Numbered from the stretch's first letter, positions 1-9,899 are shown. The stretch: DNA of 64,000 nucleotides from Apostichopus japonicus (GCF_037975245.1 NC_092572.1:17428269-17492268); one strand, 5' to 3'. Notes: generated by a model from the sequence alone, not told the origin. Translations and numbers: made by a program.

Positions 1-25
1 ACAGCAAGTGCCTACACGGGGAGCT

Positions 26-57
26 GTAAGTATTAGTTAATCCACCTAATATCTCAG
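26..57 (+). other. GT...AG stretch resembling a 32-nt mini-intron or splice donor
   Basis: GTAAGTAT at 26-33 matches the intronic side of the U1 5' splice-site consensus very well, although the preceding bases are CT rather than AG. CTAAT at 46-50 fits a branch-site pattern, and TCTCAG ends at 57. The whole is 32 nt, far shorter than most animal or plant introns. It may be chance; I keep it because the donor is perfect and is paired inside the junction hairpin. Confidence 0.2.
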
Positions 58-61
58 TCCA

Positions 62-91
62 TACAGTGGCGGGATGGCTCGGCGCACTGTA
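62..91 (+). repeat. Inverted repeat TACAGTG / CACTGTA with 16-nt loop
   Basis: There is a perfect 7-bp inverted repeat at 62-68 and 85-91. The A-box-like sequence starts in its loop. In RNA this stem would compete with the D-arm-like pairing, because 85-91 lies within the D-loop. C87A (units 171, 197, 213) and C85A (unit 63) each remove one base pair of it. Confidence 0.7.
75..85 (+). promoter_or_regulatory. A-box-like element (Pol III type 2 promoter), repeated per unit
   Basis: The sequence TGGCTCGGCGC matches the first part of the tRNA A-box pattern (T, purine, G, C, two free bases, then normally A-G). The usual A at the seventh position is G here, and the final GG of the consensus is absent. 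The spacing to the B box (40 bases between the two) is in the range used by TFIIIC. It is a plausible but imperfect A box. C85A in unit 63 alters its last base. Confidence 0.5.
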
Positions 92-113
92 CGAGCTCAT
101 GATCGAGACTCTC

Positions 114-117
114 TTTT
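114..117 (+). terminator. Internal TTTT between A-box-like and B-box elements
   Basis: A T4 run inside the tRNA-like module, where an anticodon arm or variable loop would lie. If Pol III transcribes the unit, this run could end many transcripts before the T-arm is made. Unit 6 has only TTT here (window 939-941), the only indel seen in the array. Confidence 0.35.
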
Positions 118-121
118 GCAT

Positions 122-140
122 CCCTGGTTCGAACCCCGGG
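122..140 (+). other. T-arm-like hairpin
   Basis: The left arm 122-127 pairs with 135-140 in five of six positions (C-G, C-G, C-G, T-C mismatch, G-C, G-C), leaving the 7-nt loop TTCGAAC. Loop length and sequence are those of a canonical tRNA T-loop. Confidence 0.7.
126..136 (+). promoter_or_regulatory. B box (TFIIIC site), perfect match, repeated per unit
   Basis: GGTTCGAACCC fits the B-box consensus GGTTCGANNCC exactly. It lies in the T-arm of the tRNA-like module, downstream of the A-box-like element and upstream of two TTTT runs, the order of a type 2 Pol III gene. Its core GGTTCGAACC is palindromic, so the minus strand reads GGTTCGAACCA, also a B-box match. No A box stands at a suitable place on the minus strand. 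I saw no variant in this element in any of the 388 copies. Confidence 0.75.
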
Positions 141-150
141 TGATGACGCC

Positions 151-154
151 TTTT
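151..154 (+). terminator. TTTT run downstream of the B box (candidate Pol III terminator)
   Basis: Four T residues follow the tRNA-like module by a few bases. This is the minimal Pol III termination signal in many animals, though weak in some fungi. The dimorphic base 149 lies two bases upstream. In unit 40 (window 6585) the run is broken to ATTT. Confidence 0.45.
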
Positions 155-161
155 GCCGATC

Positions 162-165
162 TTTT
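162..165 (+). terminator. Second TTTT run at the end of the unit
   Basis: This is a back-up candidate Pol III terminator 7 bases after the first. Two bases of it (164-165) also form the 5' end of the junction hairpin. In unit 75, C161T at window 12370 lengthens the run to six T residues. Confidence 0.4.
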
Positions 166-194
166 ACAGCAAGTGCCTACACGGGGAGCTGTAA
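164..194 (+). repeat. Junction hairpin TTACAGC / GCTGTAA spanning the unit boundary
   Basis: Shown between units 1 and 2. TTACAGC (164-170) pairs perfectly with GCTGTAA (188-194), and a T-G wobble outside the stem extends it. The 17-nt loop contains a further small GTG/CAC stem around CCTA. The right arm covers the GTAA of the splice-donor-like GTAAGTAT. The hairpin exists only because units are joined in tandem: its first two bases belong to the preceding unit. Confidence 0.7.
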
Positions 195-330
195 GTATTA
201 GTTAATCCACCTAATATCTCAGTCCATACAGTGGCGGGATGGCTCGGCGCACTGTACGAGCTCATGATCGAGACTCTCTTTTGCATCCCTGGTTCGAACC
301 CCGGGTGATGACGTCTTTTGCCGATCTTTT
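166..330 (+). repeat. Reference repeat unit, T-type (unit 2)
   Basis: This unit is identical to unit 1 except for T at unit position 149 (window 314). The change turns GACGCC into the palindrome GACGTC, and the local sequence becomes TGACGTCT, one base from the cAMP-response-element octamer TGACGTCA. About 183 of the 387 scorable units are of this type by hand count. C149 is not in a CpG on either strand, so the change is not a simple product of CpG deamination. Confidence 0.97.
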
Positions 331-495
331 ACAGCAAGTGCCTACACGGGGAGCTGTAAGTATTAGTTAATCCACCTAATATCTCAGTCCATACAGTGGC
401 GGGATGGCTCGGCGCACTGTACGAGCTCATGATCGAGACTCTCTTTTGCATCCCTGGTTCGAACCCCGGGTGATGACGCCTTTTGCCGATCTTTT

Positions 496-989
496 ACAGC
501 AAGTGCCTACACGGGGAGCTGTAAGTATTAGCTAATCCACCTAATATCTCAGTCCATACAGTGGCGGGATGGCTCGGCGCACTGTACGAGCTCATGATCG
601 AGACTCTCTTTTGCATCCCTGGTTCGAACCCCGGGTGATGACGTCTTTTGCCGATCTTTTACAGCAAGTGCCTACACGGGGAGCTGTAAGTATTAGTTAA
701 TCCACCTAGTATCTCAGTCCATACAGTGGCGGGATGGCTCGGCGCACTGTACGAGCTCATGATCGAGACTCTCTTTTGCATCCCTGGTTCGAACCCCGGG
801 TGATGACGCCTTTTGCCGATCTTTTACAGCAAGTGCCTACACGGGGAGCTGTAAGTATTAGTTAATCCACCTAATATCTCAGTCCATACAGTGGCGGGAT
901 GGCTCGGCGCACTGTACGAGCTCATGATCGAGACTCTCTTTGCATCCCTGGTTCGAACCCCGGGTGATGACGTCTTTTGCCGATCTTTT
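496..989 (+). repeat. Units 4-6 with private variants, including the only indel
   Basis: Unit 4 has T37C at window 532. Unit 5 has A49G at window 709. Unit 6 has one T lost from the internal T4 run (TTT at 939-941), making it 164 bp. Three private changes in three neighbouring units contrast with the next 33 units, which carry none. Confidence 0.93.
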
Positions 990-3629
990 ACAGCAAGTGC
1001 CTACACGGGGAGCTGTAAGTATTAGTTAATCCACCTAATATCTCAGTCCATACAGTGGCGGGATGGCTCGGCGCACTGTACGAGCTCATGATCGAGACTC
1101 TCTTTTGCATCCCTGGTTCGAACCCCGGGTGATGACGCCTTTTGCCGATCTTTTACAGCAAGTGCCTACACGGGGAGCTGTAAGTATTAGTTAATCCACC
1201 TAATATCTCAGTCCATACAGTGGCGGGATGGCTCGGCGCACTGTACGAGCTCATGATCGAGACTCTCTTTTGCATCCCTGGTTCGAACCCCGGGTGATGA
1301 CGCCTTTTGCCGATCTTTTACAGCAAGTGCCTACACGGGGAGCTGTAAGTATTAGTTAATCCACCTAATATCTCAGTCCATACAGTGGCGGGATGGCTCG
1401 GCGCACTGTACGAGCTCATGATCGAGACTCTCTTTTGCATCCCTGGTTCGAACCCCGGGTGATGACGCCTTTTGCCGATCTTTTACAGCAAGTGCCTACA
1501 CGGGGAGCTGTAAGTATTAGTTAATCCACCTAATATCTCAGTCCATACAGTGGCGGGATGGCTCGGCGCACTGTACGAGCTCATGATCGAGACTCTCTTT
1601 TGCATCCCTGGTTCGAACCCCGGGTGATGACGCCTTTTGCCGATCTTTTACAGCAAGTGCCTACACGGGGAGCTGTAAGTATTAGTTAATCCACCTAATA
1701 TCTCAGTCCATACAGTGGCGGGATGGCTCGGCGCACTGTACGAGCTCATGATCGAGACTCTCTTTTGCATCCCTGGTTCGAACCCCGGGTGATGACGCCT
1801 TTTGCCGATCTTTTACAGCAAGTGCCTACACGGGGAGCTGTAAGTATTAGTTAATCCACCTAATATCTCAGTCCATACAGTGGCGGGATGGCTCGGCGCA
1901 CTGTACGAGCTCATGATCGAGACTCTCTTTTGCATCCCTGGTTCGAACCCCGGGTGATGACGCCTTTTGCCGATCTTTTACAGCAAGTGCCTACACGGGG
2001 AGCTGTAAGTATTAGTTAATCCACCTAATATCTCAGTCCATACAGTGGCGGGATGGCTCGGCGCACTGTACGAGCTCATGATCGAGACTCTCTTTTGCAT
2101 CCCTGGTTCGAACCCCGGGTGATGACGCCTTTTGCCGATCTTTTACAGCAAGTGCCTACACGGGGAGCTGTAAGTATTAGTTAATCCACCTAATATCTCA
2201 GTCCATACAGTGGCGGGATGGCTCGGCGCACTGTACGAGCTCATGATCGAGACTCTCTTTTGCATCCCTGGTTCGAACCCCGGGTGATGACGCCTTTTGC
2301 CGATCTTTTACAGCAAGTGCCTACACGGGGAGCTGTAAGTATTAGTTAATCCACCTAATATCTCAGTCCATACAGTGGCGGGATGGCTCGGCGCACTGTA
2401 CGAGCTCATGATCGAGACTCTCTTTTGCATCCCTGGTTCGAACCCCGGGTGATGACGCCTTTTGCCGATCTTTTACAGCAAGTGCCTACACGGGGAGCTG
2501 TAAGTATTAGTTAATCCACCTAATATCTCAGTCCATACAGTGGCGGGATGGCTCGGCGCACTGTACGAGCTCATGATCGAGACTCTCTTTTGCATCCCTG
2601 GTTCGAACCCCGGGTGATGACGCCTTTTGCCGATCTTTTACAGCAAGTGCCTACACGGGGAGCTGTAAGTATTAGTTAATCCACCTAATATCTCAGTCCA
2701 TACAGTGGCGGGATGGCTCGGCGCACTGTACGAGCTCATGATCGAGACTCTCTTTTGCATCCCTGGTTCGAACCCCGGGTGATGACGCCTTTTGCCGATC
2801 TTTTACAGCAAGTGCCTACACGGGGAGCTGTAAGTATTAGTTAATCCACCTAATATCTCAGTCCATACAGTGGCGGGATGGCTCGGCGCACTGTACGAGC
2901 TCATGATCGAGACTCTCTTTTGCATCCCTGGTTCGAACCCCGGGTGATGACGCCTTTTGCCGATCTTTTACAGCAAGTGCCTACACGGGGAGCTGTAAGT
3001 ATTAGTTAATCCACCTAATATCTCAGTCCATACAGTGGCGGGATGGCTCGGCGCACTGTACGAGCTCATGATCGAGACTCTCTTTTGCATCCCTGGTTCG
3101 AACCCCGGGTGATGACGCCTTTTGCCGATCTTTTACAGCAAGTGCCTACACGGGGAGCTGTAAGTATTAGTTAATCCACCTAATATCTCAGTCCATACAG
3201 TGGCGGGATGGCTCGGCGCACTGTACGAGCTCATGATCGAGACTCTCTTTTGCATCCCTGGTTCGAACCCCGGGTGATGACGCCTTTTGCCGATCTTTTA
3301 CAGCAAGTGCCTACACGGGGAGCTGTAAGTATTAGTTAATCCACCTAATATCTCAGTCCATACAGTGGCGGGATGGCTCGGCGCACTGTACGAGCTCATG
3401 ATCGAGACTCTCTTTTGCATCCCTGGTTCGAACCCCGGGTGATGACGCCTTTTGCCGATCTTTTACAGCAAGTGCCTACACGGGGAGCTGTAAGTATTAG
3501 TTAATCCACCTAATATCTCAGTCCATACAGTGGCGGGATGGCTCGGCGCACTGTACGAGCTCATGATCGAGACTCTCTTTTGCATCCCTGGTTCGAACCC
3601 CGGGTGATGACGCCTTTTGCCGATCTTTT
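990..3629 (+). repeat. Pure C-type block, units 7-22
   Basis: Sixteen consecutive units appear identical to the C-type reference with no variant. This is the longest single-type run in the window and is followed directly by eight T-type units. It suggests recent local amplification of one unit. Confidence 0.9.
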
Positions 3630-4949
3630 ACAGCAAGTGCCTACACGGGGAGCTGTAAGTATTAGTTAATCCACCTAATATCTCAGTCCATACAGTGGCG
3701 GGATGGCTCGGCGCACTGTACGAGCTCATGATCGAGACTCTCTTTTGCATCCCTGGTTCGAACCCCGGGTGATGACGTCTTTTGCCGATCTTTTACAGCA
3801 AGTGCCTACACGGGGAGCTGTAAGTATTAGTTAATCCACCTAATATCTCAGTCCATACAGTGGCGGGATGGCTCGGCGCACTGTACGAGCTCATGATCGA
3901 GACTCTCTTTTGCATCCCTGGTTCGAACCCCGGGTGATGACGTCTTTTGCCGATCTTTTACAGCAAGTGCCTACACGGGGAGCTGTAAGTATTAGTTAAT
4001 CCACCTAATATCTCAGTCCATACAGTGGCGGGATGGCTCGGCGCACTGTACGAGCTCATGATCGAGACTCTCTTTTGCATCCCTGGTTCGAACCCCGGGT
4101 GATGACGTCTTTTGCCGATCTTTTACAGCAAGTGCCTACACGGGGAGCTGTAAGTATTAGTTAATCCACCTAATATCTCAGTCCATACAGTGGCGGGATG
4201 GCTCGGCGCACTGTACGAGCTCATGATCGAGACTCTCTTTTGCATCCCTGGTTCGAACCCCGGGTGATGACGTCTTTTGCCGATCTTTTACAGCAAGTGC
4301 CTACACGGGGAGCTGTAAGTATTAGTTAATCCACCTAATATCTCAGTCCATACAGTGGCGGGATGGCTCGGCGCACTGTACGAGCTCATGATCGAGACTC
4401 TCTTTTGCATCCCTGGTTCGAACCCCGGGTGATGACGTCTTTTGCCGATCTTTTACAGCAAGTGCCTACACGGGGAGCTGTAAGTATTAGTTAATCCACC
4501 TAATATCTCAGTCCATACAGTGGCGGGATGGCTCGGCGCACTGTACGAGCTCATGATCGAGACTCTCTTTTGCATCCCTGGTTCGAACCCCGGGTGATGA
4601 CGTCTTTTGCCGATCTTTTACAGCAAGTGCCTACACGGGGAGCTGTAAGTATTAGTTAATCCACCTAATATCTCAGTCCATACAGTGGCGGGATGGCTCG
4701 GCGCACTGTACGAGCTCATGATCGAGACTCTCTTTTGCATCCCTGGTTCGAACCCCGGGTGATGACGTCTTTTGCCGATCTTTTACAGCAAGTGCCTACA
4801 CGGGGAGCTGTAAGTATTAGTTAATCCACCTAATATCTCAGTCCATACAGTGGCGGGATGGCTCGGCGCACTGTACGAGCTCATGATCGAGACTCTCTTT
4901 TGCATCCCTGGTTCGAACCCCGGGTGATGACGTCTTTTGCCGATCTTTT
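3630..4949 (+). repeat. Pure T-type block, units 23-30
   Basis: Eight consecutive identical T-type units directly follow the 16-unit C block, with no other sequence difference at the border. Confidence 0.9.
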
Positions 4950-6584
4950 ACAGCAAGTGCCTACACGGGGAGCTGTAAGTATTAGTTAATCCACCTAATA
5001 TCTCAGTCCATACAGTGGCGGGATGGCTCGGCGCACTGTACGAGCTCATGATCGAGACTCTCTTTTGCATCCCTGGTTCGAACCCCGGGTGATGACGCCT
5101 TTTGCCGATCTTTTACAGCAAGTGCCTACACGGGGAGCTGTAAGTATTAGTTAATCCACCTAATATCTCAGTCCATACAGTGGCGGGATGGCTCGGCGCA
5201 CTGTACGAGCTCATGATCGAGACTCTCTTTTGCATCCCTGGTTCGAACCCCGGGTGATGACGCCTTTTGCCGATCTTTTACAGCAAGTGCCTACACGGGG
5301 AGCTGTAAGTATTAGTTAATCCACCTAATATCTCAGTCCATACAGTGGCGGGATGGCTCGGCGCACTGTACGAGCTCATGATCGAGACTCTCTTTTGCAT
5401 CCCTGGTTCGAACCCCGGGTGATGACGCCTTTTGCCGATCTTTTACAGCAAGTGCCTACACGGGGAGCTGTAAGTATTAGTTAATCCACCTAATATCTCA
5501 GTCCATACAGTGGCGGGATGGCTCGGCGCACTGTACGAGCTCATGATCGAGACTCTCTTTTGCATCCCTGGTTCGAACCCCGGGTGATGACGCCTTTTGC
5601 CGATCTTTTACAGCAAGTGCCTACACGGGGAGCTGTAAGTATTAGTTAATCCACCTAATATCTCAGTCCATACAGTGGCGGGATGGCTCGGCGCACTGTA
5701 CGAGCTCATGATCGAGACTCTCTTTTGCATCCCTGGTTCGAACCCCGGGTGATGACGCCTTTTGCCGATCTTTTACAGCAAGTGCCTACACGGGGAGCTG
5801 TAAGTATTAGTTAATCCACCTAATATCTCAGTCCATACAGTGGCGGGATGGCTCGGCGCACTGTACGAGCTCATGATCGAGACTCTCTTTTGCATCCCTG
5901 GTTCGAACCCCGGGTGATGACGCCTTTTGCCGATCTTTTACAGCAAGTGCCTACACGGGGAGCTGTAAGTATTAGTTAATCCACCTAATATCTCAGTCCA
6001 TACAGTGGCGGGATGGCTCGGCGCACTGTACGAGCTCATGATCGAGACTCTCTTTTGCATCCCTGGTTCGAACCCCGGGTGATGACGTCTTTTGCCGATC
6101 TTTTACAGCAAGTGCCTACACGGGGAGCTGTAAGTATTAGTTAATCCACCTAATATCTCAGTCCATACAGTGGCGGGATGGCTCGGCGCACTGTACGAGC
6201 TCATGATCGAGACTCTCTTTTGCATCCCTGGTTCGAACCCCGGGTGATGACGTCTTTTGCCGATCTTTTACAGCAAGTGCCTACACGGGGAGCTGTAAGT
6301 ATTAGTTAATCCACCTAATATCTCAGTCCATACAGTGGCGGGATGGCTCGGCGCACTGTACGAGCTCATGATCGAGACTCTCTTTTGCATCCCTGGTTCG
6401 AACCCCGGGTGATGACGCCTTTTGCCGATCTTTTACAGCAAGTGCCTACACGGGGAGCTGTAAGTATTAGTTAATCCACCTAATATCTCAGTCCATACAG
6501 TGGCGGGATGGCTCGGCGCACTGTACGAGCTCATGATCGAGACTCTCTTTTGCATCCCTGGTTCGAACCCCGGGTGATGACGCC

Positions 6585-6585
6585 A
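6585..6585 (+). other. Variant T151A in unit 40
   Basis: This breaks the first downstream T-run (TTTT to ATTT). It is the only variant seen in that run. Confidence 0.93.
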
Positions 6586-7919
6586 TTTGCCGATCTTTTA
6601 CAGCAAGTGCCTACACGGGGAGCTGTAAGTATTAGTTAATCCACCTAATATCTCAGTCCATACAGTGGCGGGATGGCTCGGCGCACTGTACGAGCTCATG
6701 ATCGAGACTCTCTTTTGCATCCCTGGTTCGAACCCCGGGTGATGACGCCTTTTGCCGATCTTTTACAGCAAGTGCCTACACGGGGAGCTGTAAGTATTAG
6801 TTAATCCACCTAATATCTCAGTCCATACAGTGGCGGGATGGCTCGGCGCACTGTACGAGCTCATGATCGAGACTCTCTTTTGCATCCCTGGTTCGAACCC
6901 CGGGTGATGACGCCTTTTGCCGATCTTTTACAGCAAGTGCCTACACGGGGAGCTGTAAGTATTAGTTAATCCACCTAATATCTCAGTCCATACAGTGGCG
7001 GGATGGCTCGGCGCACTGTACGAGCTCATGATCGAGACTCTCTTTTGCATCCCTGGTTCGAACCCCGGGTGATGACGCCTTTTGCCGATCTTTTACAGCA
7101 AGTGCCTACACGGGGAGCTGTAAGTATTAGTTAATCCACCTAATATCTCAGTCCATACAGTGGCGGGATGGCTCGGCGCACTGTACGAGCTCATGATCGA
7201 GACTCTCTTTTGCATCCCTGGTTCGAACCCCGGGTGATGACGTCTTTTGCCGATCTTTTACAGCAAGTGCCTACACGGGGAGCTGTAAGTATTAGTTAAT
7301 CCACCTAATATCTCAGTCCATACAGTGGCGGGATGGCTCGGCGCACTGTACGAGCTCATGATCGAGACTCTCTTTTGCATCCCTGGTTCGAACCCCGGGT
7401 GATGACGCCTTTTGCCGATCTTTTACAGCAAGTGCCTACACGGGGAGCTGTAAGTATTAGTTAATCCACCTAATATCTCAGTCCATACAGTGGCGGGATG
7501 GCTCGGCGCACTGTACGAGCTCATGATCGAGACTCTCTTTTGCATCCCTGGTTCGAACCCCGGGTGATGACGCCTTTTGCCGATCTTTTACAGCAAGTGC
7601 CTACACGGGGAGCTGTAAGTATTAGTTAATCCACCTAATATCTCAGTCCATACAGTGGCGGGATGGCTCGGCGCACTGTACGAGCTCATGATCGAGACTC
7701 TCTTTTGCATCCCTGGTTCGAACCCCGGGTGATGACGCCTTTTGCCGATCTTTTACAGCAAGTGCCTACACGGGGAGCTGTAAGTATTAGTTAATCCACC
7801 TAATATCTCAGTCCATACAGTGGCGGGATGGCTCGGCGCACTGTACGAGCTCATGATCGAGACTCTCTTTTGCATCCCTGGTTCGAACCCCGGGTGATGA
7901 CGTCTTTTGCCGATCTTTT

Positions 7920-8579
7920 ACAGCAAGTGCCTACACGGGGAGCTGTAAGTATTAGTTAATCCACCTAATATCTCAGTCCATACAGTGGCGGGGTGGCTCG
8001 GCGCACTGTACGAGCTCATGATCGAGACTCTCTTTTGCATCCCTGGTTCGAACCCCGGGTGATGACGCCTTTTGCCGATCTTTTACAGCAAGTGCCTACA
8101 CGGGGAGCTGTAAGTATTAGTTAATCCACCTAATATCTCAGTCCATACAGTGGCGGGGTGGCTCGGCGCACTGTACGAGCTCATGATCGAGACTCTCTTT
8201 TGCATCCCTGGTTCGAACCCCGGGTGATGACGTCTTTTGCCGATCTTTTACAGCAAGTGCCTACACGGGGAGCTGTAAGTATTAGTTAATCCACCTAATA
8301 TCTCAGTCCATACAGTGGCGGGGTGGCTCGGCGCACTGTACGAGCTCATGATCGAGACTCTCTTTTGCATCCCTGGTTCGAACCCCGGGTGATGACGTCT
8401 TTTGCCGATCTTTTACAGCAAGTGCCTACACGGGGAGCTGTAAGTATTAGTTAATCCACCTAATATCTCAGTCCATACAGTGGCGGGGTGGCTCGGCGCA
8501 CTGTACGAGCTCATGATCGAGACTCTCTTTTGCATCCCTGGTTCGAACCCCGGGTGATGACGCCTTTTGCCGATCTTTT
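7920..8579 (+). repeat. Four adjacent units (49-52) sharing A74G
   Basis: All four units have G at position 74 (windows 7993, 8158, 8323, 8488), the base just before the A-box-like element. Their position-149 states are C, T, T, C. The same A74G recurs once, in unit 104 at window 17068. Confidence 0.93.
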
Positions 8580-9899
8580 ACAGCAAGTGCCTACACGGGG
8601 AGCTGTAAGTATTAGTTAATCCACCTAATATCTCAGTCCATACAGTGGCGGGATGGCTCGGCGCACTGTACGAGCTCATGATCGAGACTCTCTTTTGCAT
8701 CCCTGGTTCGAACCCCGGGTGATGACGTCTTTTGCCGATCTTTTACAGCAAGTGCCTACACGGGGAGCTGTAAGTATTAGTTAATCCACCTAATATCTCA
8801 GTCCATACAGTGGCGGGATGGCTCGGCGCACTGTACGAGCTCATGATCGAGACTCTCTTTTGCATCCCTGGTTCGAACCCCGGGTGATGACGTCTTTTGC
8901 CGATCTTTTACAGCAAGTGCCTACACGGGGAGCTGTAAGTATTAGTTAATCCACCTAATATCTCAGTCCATACAGTGGCGGGATGGCTCGGCGCACTGTA
9001 CGAGCTCATGATCGAGACTCTCTTTTGCATCCCTGGTTCGAACCCCGGGTGATGACGCCTTTTGCCGATCTTTTACAGCAAGTGCCTACACGGGGAGCTG
9101 TAAGTATTAGTTAATCCACCTAATATCTCAGTCCATACAGTGGCGGGATGGCTCGGCGCACTGTACGAGCTCATGATCGAGACTCTCTTTTGCATCCCTG
9201 GTTCGAACCCCGGGTGATGACGCCTTTTGCCGATCTTTTACAGCAAGTGCCTACACGGGGAGCTGTAAGTATTAGTTAATCCACCTAATATCTCAGTCCA
9301 TACAGTGGCGGGATGGCTCGGCGCACTGTACGAGCTCATGATCGAGACTCTCTTTTGCATCCCTGGTTCGAACCCCGGGTGATGACGCCTTTTGCCGATC
9401 TTTTACAGCAAGTGCCTACACGGGGAGCTGTAAGTATTAGTTAATCCACCTAATATCTCAGTCCATACAGTGGCGGGATGGCTCGGCGCACTGTACGAGC
9501 TCATGATCGAGACTCTCTTTTGCATCCCTGGTTCGAACCCCGGGTGATGACGTCTTTTGCCGATCTTTTACAGCAAGTGCCTACACGGGGAGCTGTAAGT
9601 ATTAGTTAATCCACCTAATATCTCAGTCCATACAGTGGCGGGATGGCTCGGCGCACTGTACGAGCTCATGATCGAGACTCTCTTTTGCATCCCTGGTTCG
9701 AACCCCGGGTGATGACGTCTTTTGCCGATCTTTTACAGCAAGTGCCTACACGGGGAGCTGTAAGTATTAGTTAATCCACCTAATATCTCAGTCCATACAG
9801 TGGCGGGATGGCTCGGCGCACTGTACGAGCTCATGATCGAGACTCTCTTTTGCATCCCTGGTTCGAACCCCGGGTGATGACGTCTTTTGCCGATCTTTT

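Larger units (their letters stand above)
68..146 (+). pseudogene. tRNA-like module (tRNA-derived, degenerate), present in every unit
   Basis: The module is described in unit 1 and recurs in all units. T75-G76 precede a perfect 4-bp D-stem, GCTC (77-80) with GAGC (93-96), enclosing a 12-nt loop. The pairing and its distance from T75 match the canonical tRNA positions 8-25. The T-arm at 123-139 has the standard 7-nt loop TTCGAAC flanked by CCTGG and CCCGG. It is extended by one C-G pair and has a T-C mismatch at 125/137. The 26 nt between D-arm and T-arm is close to the space for an anticodon arm and variable loop. However, no proper 5-bp anticodon stem is found, and bases 68-74 do not pair with 140-146 as an acceptor stem would. 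It is therefore not a working tRNA gene. It resembles the tRNA-derived head of a SINE or a tRNA pseudogene that became tandem. Origin from a specific isotype cannot be assigned. Confidence 0.7.
1..165 (+). repeat. Reference repeat unit, C-type (unit 1)
   Basis: This unit is identical to the array consensus, with C at unit position 149. Landmarks in unit coordinates: a hairpin arm GCTGTAA at 23-29, which pairs with TTACAGC crossing the unit junction; a GTAAGTAT splice-donor-like sequence at 26-33; an inverted repeat TACAGTG/CACTGTA at 62-68 and 85-91; a D-arm-like stem GCTC/GAGC at 77-80 and 93-96; the A-box-like sequence at 75-85; an internal TTTT at 114-117; a T-arm-like hairpin at 122-140 with the B box at 126-136; the dimorphic base at 149; and T-runs at 151-154 and 162-165. 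Self-complementary sites are GAGCTC (93-98), TCATGA (97-102), GGTTCGAACC (126-135) and CCCGGG (135-140). The other units can be read from this one plus the variants listed below. Confidence 0.97.

Noticed and set aside
45-70. Helitron 3' end (CTAAT as a CTRR-T terminus)
   Set aside because: No 16-20 nt hairpin stands just before it, and no Helitron 5' end or coding sequence is present. The motif is short and occurs by chance.
129-145. CENP-B box near TTCGAACCCCGGG
   Set aside because: TTCG and CGGG are present but two bases too close, and the required central A is missing. The match comes from the T-arm sequence.
68-146. Functional tRNA gene in each unit
   Set aside because: There is no acceptor stem between 68-74 and 140-146, no 5-bp anticodon stem, a mismatch in the T-stem and a TTTT inside the body. 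CAT at 98-100 is not in a proper anticodon loop.
1-165. A minus-strand open frame of 54 codons per unit, with an ATG allowing a 40-codon peptide
   Set aside because: It is closed by TAA at every unit junction, overlaps the tRNA-like module, has no ribosome-binding or splice context and no recognisable motif. A frame of this size is expected by chance. C149T is silent in it (AGG/AGA), but it lies upstream of the ATG, so that carries no weight.
138-165. Hammerhead ribozyme core (TGATGA at unit 141-146)
   Set aside because: Hammerhead-bearing satellites exist in several animals, so I looked. The essential C before TGATGA is G here, no GAAA box occurs on the plus strand at a fitting place, and the minus strand has no CTGANGA match.
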